Of a DNA stretch of 64,000 bases, positions 42,931 through 52,000 are shown one piece after another (the stretch's first letter is position 1; every line of letters begins with the position of its first letter). This DNA is from Methanocaldococcus infernus ME (GTDB lineage: Archaea > AGJL01 > Methanococci > Methanococcales > Methanocaldococcaceae), in assembly GCF_000092305.1 (NCBI RefSeq), contig NC_014122.1, positions 1,165,390 through 1,229,389 on the forward strand, read 5' to 3'. The position numbers and the translations under genes were made by a program. The notes below the pieces were generated by a model. That model worked only from the letters and a program-made list of their open reading frames with translations, had not been told where the DNA came from and did no database searches.

Positions 42931-43922
42931 AGAATATTTAGCTTGGTTAGTAAGATAATGATTACATAGGAGAGTGTAACAAAGGGAACATAGGGATAGG
43001 TTTCAATCACTGTAAGCTCTTTAATCTTATCCTTATACTTTTTTAACTTCTCTATATCCTCTTCACTTAACCCCTCTCCATCACATAGAAGATAGTTCTT
43101 TTCCTTATTTTCAAGCATAAATTTAATTCTACCAAGGAGTGAGAGATTTTTAACCTCTACATCATCATTATCTTTAAAGATTATTACATCCCTTAAAATA
43201 TCTCCTTCTTTAAGCTCATCAATTTTCTTCTTTGTAGAGATCTCAGCTCCAGCAAGGGCATAGACAACCAAAGCTATAAGAATTATCTCAAATATATAAA
43301 TTATTGAGCTTAGGAGTAAGTTATTCTTTATAAAGTATTCTTTGTCCAAGAGGTAGATAAGGAGAAGATAGAGGGGGAAAAAGTAGGCTAACTTCTTAGA
43401 TATCTCCTTATATTTTTTATTCTTCTTTAGGTAAAAGATTGACACTATTATATATAAATAAATTAGAATTGTTCCATAGGGAATATTTAGCTTATAAATT
43501 ATATAGTAAAGGATTCCCATAACAGTGGCTAAATAAAAGGAAGAGTATAAGATTTCCTTATAATATCTCCTAAAAATTTTAAATAATGGATAGATGGCTA
43601 CTAAGAGCATACTTATGGCTATCATATATAAGATTGGCTTGGGTAGGAAGTAAAATAAGTCATAGGAAAAAATTGGGGCTAAGGCTGTGAAGAGCTTAAC
43701 ATCTCCTCCTCCCATCCCAATGCTTAAAATTAAACATAAGATAAAAGTGCTTATCATCCCAATAATAGCATCAAAGCCAAAAAAATAGTAACCAATAGGA
43801 AGGTTAATTAAAAACATGGCTATAACATACTTGTGAGGAATAATTTTTTCTTTTATATCTGTTATTGATGCCAAAATTAAAATAAAAAAATTTATTATAT
43901 AAGCTATGTCTAAGAGGCTCAT
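42927..43922 (-). CDS. eppA: Archaeal prepilin peptidase (class III signal peptidase)
   Basis: 331 aa, about eight to nine membrane segments. Aspartic protease residues D22 (TDIKEKIIP) and D74 in GMGGGDVKLF match TFPP/GxGD peptidases. Longer than FlaK-type preflagellin peptidases; a C-terminal soluble region (about 225-310, KKIDELKEGDILRDVIIFKD) is inserted before a last membrane segment. That length fits EppA, which cleaves type IV pilin-like precursors in methanococci. The exact substrate cannot be read from the sequence. Confidence 0.83.
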   Translation of the reverse strand: MSLLDIAYIINFFILILASITDIKEKIIPHKYVIAMFLINLPIGYYFFGFDAIIGMISTFILCLILSIGMGGGDVKLFTALAPIFSYDLFYFLPKPILYMIAISMLLVAIYPLFKIFRRYYKEILYSSFYLATVMGILYYIIYKLNIPYGTILIYLYIIVSIFYLKKNKKYKEISKKLAYFFPLYLLLIYLLDKEYFIKNNLLLSSIIYIFEIILIALVVYALAGAEISTKKKIDELKEGDILRDVIIFKDNDDVEVKNLSLLGRIKFMLENKEKNYLLCDGEGLSEEDIEKLKKYKDKIKELTVIETYPYVPFVTLSYVIIILLTKLNIL

Positions 43923-44260
43923 TTTCTCATAACCTTATCCTTTATCCCAAGCATAACCTTATGATTGTCTAAGAGCTTAATAGCTTCTTCAGTTGGTAAA
44001 TATCTTATTAGATAAGCTATTTCTTTATAAACTTCAATGGCTATATCAACACTATGGATCCAATGGCACTTTTCACAGCTCCAAACTTTTCCATGTTTCC
44101 CTTCTATATATTCCCCTAAGCTTTCATCCTCACAAGGATAGAATGGGCAAAAACACCATAGGCAAGTTTGTCCCTCAAAATGGCAGGGATAGTAAGGGCA
44201 ATCCCTATTAACTATCTTTAATAGAACTTCTTTTAAAAAGTTCTCAGCAAGCTCTATCAA
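43919..44260 (-). CDS. Small cysteine-rich protein
   Basis: 113 aa. Nine cysteines in the first 70 residues: CPYYPCH, CLWCFCPFYPC and CEKCHW. This matches the archaeal cysteine-rich small domain found beside or fused to cobalamin-pathway proteins, and suggests metal binding. The C-terminal 45 residues are helical (TEEAIKLLDNHKVMLGIKDK). Overlaps eppA by ATGA, so it is translated with it. Function unknown. Confidence 0.7.
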   Translation of the reverse strand: MIELAENFLKEVLLKIVNRDCPYYPCHFEGQTCLWCFCPFYPCEDESLGEYIEGKHGKVWSCEKCHWIHSVDIAIEVYKEIAYLIRYLPTEEAIKLLDNHKVMLGIKDKVMRK

Positions 44261-44286
44261 TTTTAATCACCAAAAAAAATTAGAAA

Positions 44287-45432
44287 TTATTTTCCTAAAA
44301 CTTCTAAAGCTCTCTCAACTCCACTCTCTTTAATCTCAAATCCAAGCTCTTTTAAAGCCAACTCAAGACATGAGATAGTGGCTAAGATCTCTTTCTCTCC
44401 ACAGACTCCCATGTGTCCAATTCTAAATATCTTTCCTGAAAGATGCTTTTGCCCACCAGCAACCACTATATTATACTTCTTATTTAGTATCTCTCTTAAC
44501 TTGTCATCAATTCCTTCAGGATACTTTATAGATGTAACTGTTATTGACCTTGCCTTCTCCTTGGCAAATAGCTCTAAGCCCATAGCCATTATAGCCTCTT
44601 GTGTAGCCCTTGCTAACCTCTCATGTCTCTTAACCCTATTCTCAATCCCTTCCTCTAAGATTAGGTCTAAAGCAACATTTAAGGCATAGATTAAATTAAC
44701 TGCAGGAGTGTAAGGGTTTTGCCTCTTCTCTTCATAGTATTTCTTGTAAGTTTTGAGATCTAAGTAAAATCCTACCTTATCATTCTTCTCAATAACTTCC
44801 CAAGCCTTCTCACTTACAGTAATCCCAGCCAACCCTGGAGGAGCAGCTAAACACTTCTGGGAGCCAGTGACACAGATGTCTATGTTGAATTTATCAACAT
44901 TAACATAGTCTCCTCCAAGAGAGGAGACAGTATCAACAATATATAAGGTATTGAAATCCTTAACCACCTTTCCTATCTCCTCTATCAAGTTCTTAGCTCC
45001 TGTTGAAGTCTCATTATGTACTACAGTAACAGCTTTAATTTCTTCATTCTCCTCTAAGAGCTCTTTAACCCTCTTAGGGTCAGCCATGTCCCCCCATTCA
45101 ACCTCATACTTTATACTCTCTCCCTTGTAAGCTTCAACAATCTTAGAAAATCTTTCTCCAAAGTTTCCAGTTATTATATTGAGAACCTTATCTCCCTTAC
45201 TTACAATATTGGAGATAGCCATATCCATAGCAGAGGTTCCAGAGCCAGTTATGATAAAGGTGTCATTTTCAGTGATAAACACCTTCTTTAACTTTTCAAC
45301 AGTGTCTTCAAAGAGTTCTGAGAACTCTTTACTCCTATGCCCTATAACTGGGAAGGACATAGCATTTAAAACCTCTGGAGGAACAATTGTAGGCCCTGGG
45401 AGCATTAAAAGTTTATTTGTATTAATTTTCAT
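44287..45432 (-). CDS. Class V aminotransferase (serine/alanine-glyoxylate type)
   Basis: 381 aa. Class V fold: MLPGPTIVPPEVLNAM, GSGTSAMDMAISN, DTVSSLGGDYVNVDKFNIDI, and the pyridoxal phosphate lysine in TGSQKCLAAPPG. Similar to M. jannaschii MJ0959-type enzymes, whose annotation varies between aspartate and serine-pyruvate aminotransferase. Substrate is not certain. One base separates its start from the transaldolase stop, so the two are co-transcribed. Confidence 0.9.
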   Translation of the reverse strand: MKINTNKLLMLPGPTIVPPEVLNAMSFPVIGHRSKEFSELFEDTVEKLKKVFITENDTFIITGSGTSAMDMAISNIVSKGDKVLNIITGNFGERFSKIVEAYKGESIKYEVEWGDMADPKRVKELLEENEEIKAVTVVHNETSTGAKNLIEEIGKVVKDFNTLYIVDTVSSLGGDYVNVDKFNIDICVTGSQKCLAAPPGLAGITVSEKAWEVIEKNDKVGFYLDLKTYKKYYEEKRQNPYTPAVNLIYALNVALDLILEEGIENRVKRHERLARATQEAIMAMGLELFAKEKARSITVTSIKYPEGIDDKLREILNKKYNIVVAGGQKHLSGKIFRIGHMGVCGEKEILATISCLELALKELGFEIKESGVERALEVLGK

Positions 45433-45433
45433 C

Positions 45434-46093
45434 TTAATCCCTCTTTCTACTTTTTAAGTACTCTTCCCAATCTTTTAAGAACCTCTCTAAGCCTATGTCT
45501 GTTAAAGGATGCTTAAACAACTTCTCCATAACTGCTGGAGGAATTGTAGCTATATCAGCTCCAATCTTAGCAGCTTCTAAGACATGTAAAGGATGTCTCA
45601 CTGAAGCCACTATAACCTCTGTCTTAATATTATAATTTTTGTAAATTTTGACTACATCTTCAACTAACTTCATCCCTACATGGCCTATATCATCTAACCT
45701 TCCAACAAATGGAGAGACATAGGTAGCTCCAGCCTTAGCAGCAAGTAGAGCCTGTAGAGGAGAGAAGACAAGAGTAACATTAGTCTTTATTCCCTCCTTA
45801 GATAAGATCTTTACAGCCTTCATTCCTTCCTTAGTCATTGGGATCTTTATCACTATGTTGTCAGCTAACTTAGCCAATTCTTTAGCCTCTTTAACCATTC
45901 CCTCAGCATCTGTTGAGATAACTTCAGCACTAACTGGCCCATCAACAATTTCACAGATCTCTTTAACTACTTCATAAAACTCTCTTCCTTCTTTAGCTAC
46001 CAATGTAGGGTTTGTTGTTACTCCATCAACTAAGCCAAGCTCAGCATACTTTTTTATCTCCTCAGTATTTGCAGTGTCTAAGAAGAATTTCAT
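45434..46093 (-). CDS. tal: Transaldolase (TalC/Fsa type)
   Basis: 219 aa. Short transaldolase: [33 protein letters not shown], and the Schiff-base lysine in [32 protein letters not shown] follows. I choose ATG 46093, six bases from GAGGG; ATG 46099 directly abuts that site. Works in the non-oxidative pentose route to make pentoses from hexose/triose phosphates. Confidence 0.94.
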   Translation of the reverse strand: MKFFLDTANTEEIKKYAELGLVDGVTTNPTLVAKEGREFYEVVKEICEIVDGPVSAEVISTDAEGMVKEAKELAKLADNIVIKIPMTKEGMKAVKILSKEGIKTNVTLVFSPLQALLAAKAGATYVSPFVGRLDDIGHVGMKLVEDVVKIYKNYNIKTEVIVASVRHPLHVLEAAKIGADIATIPPAVMEKLFKHPLTDIGLERFLKDWEEYLKSRKRD

Positions 46094-46179
46094 AGCCATC
46101 CCTCAGAGAATTTTTTATTACCAAATTGTTTTTTGGTTATATAAAATTTTCAGATTATTAAAAATTCTCAAAAAATTCA

Positions 46180-46200
46180 TAAAAATTATATATTATATTG
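46180..46200 (+). promoter_or_regulatory. TATA region upstream of the V4R/fsr unit
   Basis: AAATTATATATTATATTG lies about 90-105 bases before the V4R start, in a 190-base intergenic region that is very AT-rich. The leader would be about 65 bases. I see no clear operator. Confidence 0.45.
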
Positions 46201-46285
46201 TTCAATGACCATAATAAAAATCTTTAAATTTTGGGAAGTTAATATAAAATTTAATGGGGCTTCTTAAAAAAGGTGGTTATTCTTG

Positions 46286-46726
46286 ATGAAATTTAGCATA
46301 GATGAGTTGGCAAAGAATAATAGAGGATCTTTAGGGAATGATGTTGATGTTACAGTTTTTAGACTAATTAGATTTATGGATTTAGAGAGATACTTAGGAA
46401 AAGCTGCAAACAATATTTTCTATGAGTGTGGGAAAACTTTAGGAAGAGATTTAAATATTAATAGTATTGATGAGCTTGTTAAATTCTGTAAAGTGTATAA
46501 AATTTGTAGGGCTGAAATAGTTAGTGAAGATCCTTTAAGAATTAGAATTTATGAGTGTATAACTTGCTCTGGCCTTCCTAATGTTGGAGAGCCATTATGC
46601 TATTTTGAAGGTGGATTTATAGCTGGATGTTTAGAGAACATACTTAATAAAAGAGTTAGAGCTAAAGAAACCCATTGTGCTGGATTAGGAAATGAGTTTT
46701 GTGAGTTTGAGATAAAGATATTATAG
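46286..46726 (+). CDS. V4R-domain protein preceding fsr
   Basis: 146 aa (ATG 46286; TTG 46283 also possible, GGTGG upstream). The whole protein is a V4R (4-vinyl reductase) small-molecule binding domain: CGKTLGRDLN, IYECITCSGLPNVGEPLCYFEGGFIAGCLEN, and CAGLGNEFCEFEI. Conserved cysteines suggest metal or hydrophobic ligand binding. It sits 11 bases before fsr. I infer a sensor or accessory role in sulfite metabolism, not shown by sequence. Confidence 0.85.
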   Translation: MKFSIDELAKNNRGSLGNDVDVTVFRLIRFMDLERYLGKAANNIFYECGKTLGRDLNINSIDELVKFCKVYKICRAEIVSEDPLRIRIYECITCSGLPNVGEPLCYFEGGFIAGCLENILNKRVRAKETHCAGLGNEFCEFEIKIL

Positions 46727-46737
46727 AGAGGGGAAAA

Positions 46738-48579
46738 ATGAAGTGGAAGTTAAAGGATGAGATAGTTGATACTGAAATGTGTGCTCAATGCTCAACCTGT
46801 GCAATAGTTTGCCCTAACAACTTGGTTAAGTTTGATGAAAAGCCTTACTTAGGAGAGGAATGTTTAAGAAAAGGGCATGGAATGTGCTATGAAGTTTGTC
46901 CAAGAGTTAATTCATTTAAATATCAAGTAAAAATAAGAGAAAGATTTAAGGAAGAATATTACTATGCCAAAGGAGATATAGAAGGGCAAGATGGAGGGGT
47001 TGTAACCACCTCTTTAAAGTATCTCTTGGAGAAAGGAGAGATTGATGGAGCTATAGTTGTTGGTAGAGATGAGTATTGGAAACCTGTCTCTATGGTTGTT
47101 CAGACTGCTGAAGATATTGTGAAGGGAGCAAAGTCAAAATATACAGTTTCAACACTTGAAGCTCTAAGGAAAGCTGGAGAGCTTGGATTAAAAAAAGTGG
47201 CAGTTGTTGGCTTACCATGTCAAATAAATGGGCTGAGGAAATTACAATATTTCCCTTACCACTCAAGGCATGACTTTGAAATAGGAAAAGATGGAAAGCC
47301 AGTGAAGTTACCAAAGATAGAATACTTTATAGGGTTATTCTGTACAAAGAAGTTTGAATATGACAACTTTAAAGAAGTTCTTGAGAAGTATGGAGTTAAT
47401 ATTAAAGATGTGGAGAAGTTTGATATTAAGAAAGGGAAGTTATTAGTTTATTTAAAGAATGAGGTTAAAGAAATTCCAATAAAGGAATTTAAGCCATTAT
47501 CAGGATGTAAAGTTTGTAAAGACTTTACTGCTGAGCTTTCAGATATTTCAGTTGGTTCAGTTGGTTCTCCTGAGGGTTACACAACAGTAATTATAAGAAC
47601 TAAGAAAGGAGAAAAGATAAAGGAGGCTTTAGAGTTAAAAGAAGGAGTAGATATAGAGAAAATTAAGAAATTAGCTGAGAAGAAGGTTAAGGAGTTTAAG
47701 GAAGAGATTGAGAAGAGAAGGAAGGAAGGGAAAAAGATCTCTCTATACTGGCTTGGAGATTATGGAGGGGTTAAGAAAGAGCCAACAGGAAGTTACTTTA
47801 TAAGGGTTAGAGCTAAACCTGGACAGTGGTACAGTGTGGAAGAGCTTGAAAAGCTTACTGAGATAGCTAAAAAGTATAATTTGAGGGTTAAGCTAACAAA
47901 TAGGGGAACCTTTGAATATCATGGAGCTGATGGATTTGAAGTAGAAAATATTATAAAGGAGATTAATGAAGCTGGGTTCATCACTGGCTCAGAGGGACCA
48001 TTAGTTAGAGCCATCTTAGCCTGTCCAGGAGAAGGAAACTGTGGAAGTGGTTTAATAAAAACCTATGAGTTAGCTGAACTCATTGAAGAAGAGTTTAAAG
48101 AATATCCAACACCAAATAAGTTTAAGATAGCCATCTCTGGCTGTCCAAGCTCTTGTATAAGGGCTCAGATACATGATATAGGGATTATTGGAGTTAAGTA
48201 TCCTAAGGTAAATGATAACTGTAATGGCTGTGGAAGATGTTATGAAGTTTGTAAGTTAGAGTGTATTTACATAAGAGGCTCTTACTCTTACACCAACTAT
48301 AATATTTGTATAGGCTGTGGAAAATGTATTAAAGCCTGTCCAAATGAAGCAAGGGAAGTTTTAGAAGAAGGCTATATTATGTACATAGGAGGAAGAGGAG
48401 GAAAGAAGATAGTTGAAGGATTCACCTTAAAGGTTAAAGATGTTGAAGAGATGAAAAGAATAATTAGAAAGACCATAGAGCTCTATAATAAATATGCTAT
48501 AAAGCCACAAAGAGAGAGGCTATCAGATGTTATTAAAAGAGTTGGAAAAATAAACTTTATAAGGGAGCTAATGTCCTAA
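46738..48579 (+). CDS. fsr: Coenzyme F420-dependent sulfite reductase
   Basis: 613 aa. The N-terminal half is FrhB-like: a ferredoxin region (CAQCSTCAIVCP) and F420/flavin part (GQDGGVVTTSLKYLL, VGLPCQINGLRKL). The C-terminal half is a dissimilatory-type sulfite reductase with siroheme/[4Fe-4S] ligands CPGEGNC and CPSSC and an inserted two-cluster ferredoxin (CNGCGRCYEVC, CIGCGKCIKACP). Length and order match M. jannaschii Fsr. It reduces sulfite to sulfide with F420H2, giving sulfite tolerance and a sulfur source. Confidence 0.96.
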   Translation: MKWKLKDEIVDTEMCAQCSTCAIVCPNNLVKFDEKPYLGEECLRKGHGMCYEVCPRVNSFKYQVKIRERFKEEYYYAKGDIEGQDGGVVTTSLKYLLEKGEIDGAIVVGRDEYWKPVSMVVQTAEDIVKGAKSKYTVSTLEALRKAGELGLKKVAVVGLPCQINGLRKLQYFPYHSRHDFEIGKDGKPVKLPKIEYFIGLFCTKKFEYDNFKEVLEKYGVNIKDVEKFDIKKGKLLVYLKNEVKEIPIKEFKPLSGCKVCKDFTAELSDISVGSVGSPEGYTTVIIRTKKGEKIKEALELKEGVDIEKIKKLAEKKVKEFKEEIEKRRKEGKKISLYWLGDYGGVKKEPTGSYFIRVRAKPGQWYSVEELEKLTEIAKKYNLRVKLTNRGTFEYHGADGFEVENIIKEINEAGFITGSEGPLVRAILACPGEGNCGSGLIKTYELAELIEEEFKEYPTPNKFKIAISGCPSSCIRAQIHDIGIIGVKYPKVNDNCNGCGRCYEVCKLECIYIRGSYSYTNYNICIGCGKCIKACPNEAREVLEEGYIMYIGGRGGKKIVEGFTLKVKDVEEMKRIIRKTIELYNKYAIKPQRERLSDVIKRVGKINFIRELMS

Positions 48580-49043
48580 CCTATTTTTTTATCTTCTTCT
48601 AAAACCTCATCAATTATTTTTAGTAAGTAATCTACTAAGCTTTTTAAGGTGTCTAACAACTCTGGGGAAATATTAATAATTTCATCTATTGTAATCATTC
48701 CAATAATTTTACCTTCATCAACTATAAACACTTCTTTCTTCCCTGTTTTTTTCATTAAATTTAGGACTTCTGTAATTGTCTTATCAGGAGGAACCTTTAA
48801 TATGTCCTCTGACACAATCTCCTCTACTTTAACCTTATCTAATGGAATCTTTTTGAATATCACTTTTTTAACAATATCCTCATCCTTGGCTACTCCAATC
48901 TTATCCCTATTTTTTTCATAAACCACTAAAACACATGGAACATTTTCCTTAACCATAAGCTTGGCTACATCATAGACAGAGATGTTTCCTCCAACTATAA
49001 TAGGCTCTTTCATAATCATAACTACAGGAACATCTGCTACCAT
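48576..49043 (-). CDS. CBS-domain pair protein
   Basis: 155 aa. Two CBS motifs (about residues 8-60 and 75-130), each ending in the usual KIGVAKDEDIV and KIIGMITIDEII. No catalytic domain. CBS pairs bind adenine nucleotides and sense energy state; the partner is unknown. Converges on fsr with a four-base overlap. Confidence 0.9.
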   Translation of the reverse strand: MVADVPVVMIMKEPIIVGGNISVYDVAKLMVKENVPCVLVVYEKNRDKIGVAKDEDIVKKVIFKKIPLDKVKVEEIVSEDILKVPPDKTITEVLNLMKKTGKKEVFIVDEGKIIGMITIDEIINISPELLDTLKSLVDYLLKIIDEVLEEDKKIG

Positions 49044-49091
49044 GTTTCCACATCTTCTTTAAATTTGTTTAATTTTAAACTTTAAACATTA

Positions 49092-49550
49092 TTATATTAC
49101 AACTATATTATTCTTTTTCCTAACTTCAACTTTACCATCCTTCAAATAGAACTTTACTATCCTACTACTGTTCCCTCCAACATCCTCCCCAACTATTGGG
49201 ATTCCATACTCTTTTAATAGTTTTTTAGCCATAGCCACATTTTTCTCTCCTACATTTATTCCCCTAAAGCTTTTAAACATGTTTGCCCCACCAGCTAATT
49301 TAGCTACCAACTTCTCAGGCCTTGCCCCTTCAATTGTCATCTTGGTTATTAAAGCTGGGATAGCTGTATTTACATACTTCCCTGGATCCTTAACTTCTCC
49401 CCTTGCTTCAGGTAATACAGAATGAGCCATCCCACCAATTCTTTTCCATTTGTCATAAAGCATAATAGCTACACAGGAGCCTAAGATGGTTTCTAAAATT
49501 TCTGGGCTCCTTGCAACTTCTAAACCCCCAATACCAACCTTTATAACCAT
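49092..49550 (-). CDS. cheD: Chemoreceptor glutamine deamidase CheD
   Basis: 152 aa from ATG 49550, giving MVIKVGIGGLEVARSPEILE. Catalytic C26 (GSCVAIMLYD) and H43 (GGMAHSVLP) are present. CheD deamidates receptor glutamines and tunes CheC. No other che gene lies beside it; the chemoreceptor at 54721 is the only possible client in this window. The longer frame from 49589 adds 13 non-conserved residues. Confidence 0.92.
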   Translation of the reverse strand: MVIKVGIGGLEVARSPEILETILGSCVAIMLYDKWKRIGGMAHSVLPEARGEVKDPGKYVNTAIPALITKMTIEGARPEKLVAKLAGGANMFKSFRGINVGEKNVAMAKKLLKEYGIPIVGEDVGGNSSRIVKFYLKDGKVEVRKKNNIVVI

Positions 49551-49615
49551 AACATAGCCCCCCAAAACACTTAAAAAATCAAAAAACAAAATAGTGGTTT
49601 AAGTTTTATGTTAAT

Positions 49616-49630
49616 GGATATATATAAAAT
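49616..49630 (+). promoter_or_regulatory. aksA promoter TATA region
   Basis: GGATATATATAAAAT lies about 55-65 bases before ATG 49683, leaving a leader of roughly 30 bases. Good match to an archaeal TATA box. Confidence 0.6.
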
Positions 49631-49682
49631 TAAAATATGAATTTCATCCATAGCTAAATAAGAGTATGATGAAAAGAGGTAG

Positions 49683-50879
49683 ATGTTCATGGATCTTTTA
49701 TATGAGAATACTTGGAAAGCTCCTTCTCCATACAATCCAAAATTAAAATTGAAGGACATCTATATCTATGACACTACCCTAAGGGATGGTGAGCAAACTC
49801 CAGGGGTTTGTTTTACAAAAGAGCAAAAGTTAGAGATAGCCAGAGCTTTAGATGAACTTGGAGTTTCTCAAATTGAAGCTGGCTTTCCTATAGTCTCTAA
49901 AAGGGAGGCTGAGATAGTTAAAGCTATAGCAAGTGAAAATTTAAATGCTGACATCTTGGCTTTAAGTAGAATAAGAAAGGAAGATATCAATAAGGCTATA
50001 GACTGTGATGTAGATGGGATCATAACCTTTATAGCTACTTCTCCTTTACACATAAAATGTAAATTTAAAGGGAAAAGGCTGGAAGACTTTTTTGACACTA
50101 TAGTGGAGTGTATAGAGTATGCTAAATCTCATGGCTTATTTGTAGCCTTCTCAGCTGAAGATGGAACAAGGACACCATTAGAAGACTTAATTAGGGTTCA
50201 TAAATTAGCTGAAGAGGCTGGAGCTGACAGAGTTCATGTTGCTGACACAGCTGGAACAGCCACACCTCAGGCTATGGAATTCATTTGTAAGGCTTTAACT
50301 TGCTCACTAAATAAGGCTCATGTTGGTGTTCATTGTCATAATGACTTTGGCTTAGCTGTGATAAACTCTATCTATGGCCTAATAGGAGGAGCTAAGGCTG
50401 TTTCAACAACAGTTAATGGTATAGGAGAGAGAGCTGGAAACACTTCCTTGGAAGAGCTTATCATGTCTTTAATAGTGTTGTATGATGTTGATTTAAAGTT
50501 AAATTTAGAAGTTCTTCCTAAGCTCTGTAGGATGGTTGAAGAGTATTCAGGGATAAAGAATCCTAAAAATAAGCCAATAGTTGGAGAGCTTGTCTTCTCC
50601 CATGAGAGTGGGATACATGTTGATGCTGTCATAGAGAATCCTCTAACTTATGAGCCCTTCCTTCCTGAAAAGATAGGATTAAAAAGAAATATAATACTTG
50701 GAAAACACTCAGGAAAGAGGGCAGTTAAATATAAGCTAAAGCTCTTAGGTGTAGAGGTTGAGGATAAACTCTTAGATAAGATTGTTGAGAGGGTTAAAGA
50801 ACTTAGAGAGAAGGGAGAAAAAATAGATGATGAAAAACTCTTAGAGATAGTTGAAGAAATAAAGAGAATTAAAGATTAA
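49683..50879 (+). CDS. aksA: Homocitrate synthase AksA (coenzyme B pathway)
   Basis: 398 aa. DRE-TIM family: DTTLRDGEQTPGVCFTKEQK, HCHNDFGLAVINS, NGIGERAGNTSLEE. Sequence wording follows M. jannaschii AksA closely (IYDTTLRDGEQTPGVCF, KPIVGELVF). It starts 2-oxoacid chain elongation toward 2-oxosuberate for coenzyme B. Isopropylmalate or citramalate synthase are the alternatives. GAGG precedes ATG 49683; a second ATG follows at 49689. Confidence 0.92.
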   Translation: MFMDLLYENTWKAPSPYNPKLKLKDIYIYDTTLRDGEQTPGVCFTKEQKLEIARALDELGVSQIEAGFPIVSKREAEIVKAIASENLNADILALSRIRKEDINKAIDCDVDGIITFIATSPLHIKCKFKGKRLEDFFDTIVECIEYAKSHGLFVAFSAEDGTRTPLEDLIRVHKLAEEAGADRVHVADTAGTATPQAMEFICKALTCSLNKAHVGVHCHNDFGLAVINSIYGLIGGAKAVSTTVNGIGERAGNTSLEELIMSLIVLYDVDLKLNLEVLPKLCRMVEEYSGIKNPKNKPIVGELVFSHESGIHVDAVIENPLTYEPFLPEKIGLKRNIILGKHSGKRAVKYKLKLLGVEVEDKLLDKIVERVKELREKGEKIDDEKLLEIVEEIKRIKD

Positions 50880-51116
50880 ATCAAAAATAAAAGCTAAATT
50901 TTGAGAATTTATAATTCTAACCTAAAAATTTCAATTTTAATTAAAAAATTTCAATTACTTTCAATTTTAGTTAAATAAGCTTAATTTTTTCTCTTTTTTT
51001 AAGCACCGAATAATTTATATATTAGTCTTATGCTATTTTAAACTAAATATCTCTATCAATTTTTATAAATTTTATTAAATTTTTCTTATTTTCAAAAAAT
51101 AAGGAGGGATAACAAG
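50880..51116. promoter_or_regulatory. Intergenic region with strong pdaD promoter
   Basis: 237 bases, very AT-rich. It contains repeated TTTCAATTxx-type runs (50927-50970, three imperfect copies) of no known role. CCGAATAA followed by TTTATATA (51007-51021) makes a good BRE-TATA pair on the plus strand, with a start expected near 51045 and a leader of about 70 bases. GGAGGGAT precedes pdaD. Confidence 0.6.
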
Positions 51117-51593
51117 ATGATAAACATTTTACCAATTCCTAATACAGTTTCTTTAGTAGCGGGGAGTAGTGAGGGAGAAACACCACTAAATGCCTTTGAT
51201 GGAGCTTTATTAAAGGCAGGAATTGGGAATGTCAATTTATTAAAAATTAGTAGTATTATGCCACCTAAGGCTGAACTTGTTCCTCTTCCTAAGTTGCCAA
51301 TGGGAGCTTTAGTACCTACAGCTTATGGCTGTATAATAAGTGACAACCCTGGAGAGCTTATAGCTGCTGCTGTCAGTATAGCTATTCCTAAGGATGAAGA
51401 GCTTTGTGGCTTAATTATGGAATACTCTGGGAAGTGCTCAAAGAGAGAGGCTGAAGAGAGAGTTAGGGAGATGGCTAAGATTGGCTTTGAAATGAGAGGC
51501 TGGGAGATTAAAAAAATAGAGAGTATATCTGTAGAGCATGAGGTTGAAAAAATTGGCTGTGCCTTTGCTGCTGCAGCTCTTTGGTACAAGTGA
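51117..51593 (+). CDS. pdaD: Pyruvoyl-dependent arginine decarboxylase proenzyme
   Basis: 158 aa. Self-cleavage site at Ser45-Ser46 (KISSIMPP), with [20 protein letters not shown] before it. Same length class as M. jannaschii PdaD. It makes agmatine from arginine, the first step of archaeal polyamine synthesis. The two following genes finish the route apart from agmatinase, which is not in this window. Confidence 0.95.
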   Translation: MINILPIPNTVSLVAGSSEGETPLNAFDGALLKAGIGNVNLLKISSIMPPKAELVPLPKLPMGALVPTAYGCIISDNPGELIAAAVSIAIPKDEELCGLIMEYSGKCSKREAEERVREMAKIGFEMRGWEIKKIESISVEHEVEKIGCAFAAAALWYK

Positions 51594-51607
51594 AAGGAGG
51601 TGATGTT

Positions 51608-51985
51608 ATGTTTAAGCACTTAGGAAAACACTTAATCTTAGAATTATGGGGGTGTGATAGAAAGGCTTTAGATGATGAGGAAGGAATAAGAGACATGTTA
51701 ATTAAGAGTGTTGAAGCCTGTAATGCTACTTTAATCTGTGTTAAGACACATAAATTTTGTCCTCAGGGAGTTACTGGAGTGGCTGTCTTAGCTGAGAGCC
51801 ATATAGCTATTCACACCTATCCAGAGTATGGCTATGCAGCCCTTGACATCTTCACCTGTGGAGAACATACTGATCCATACAAGGCTTTAGATGTATTAAA
51901 AGAGTTCTTAAAACCAGAGAGTTGGCAAATTATTGACTTAAAGAGAGGGATTATGGAAAATATGGGAACCTTTGAACTAAAATAG
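51608..51985 (+). CDS. speD: S-adenosylmethionine decarboxylase proenzyme
   Basis: 125 aa from ATG 51608, four bases after a complete GGAGGTGAT ribosome site that begins just after the pdaD stop. The self-processing site is Glu63-Ser64 ([13 protein letters not shown]), giving the pyruvoyl group on Ser64; Cys (KFCPQG) is the usual catalytic acid. Provides decarboxylated S-adenosylmethionine for SpeE. Confidence 0.95.
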   Translation: MFKHLGKHLILELWGCDRKALDDEEGIRDMLIKSVEACNATLICVKTHKFCPQGVTGVAVLAESHIAIHTYPEYGYAALDIFTCGEHTDPYKALDVLKEFLKPESWQIIDLKRGIMENMGTFELK

Positions 51986-52000
51986 GTTTAGGTGGAGTTG

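Noticed and set aside
50920-50975. TTTCAATT-type repeats before pdaD as a regulatory array
   Set aside because: The copies are imperfect and the region is so AT-rich that such runs are expected by chance.
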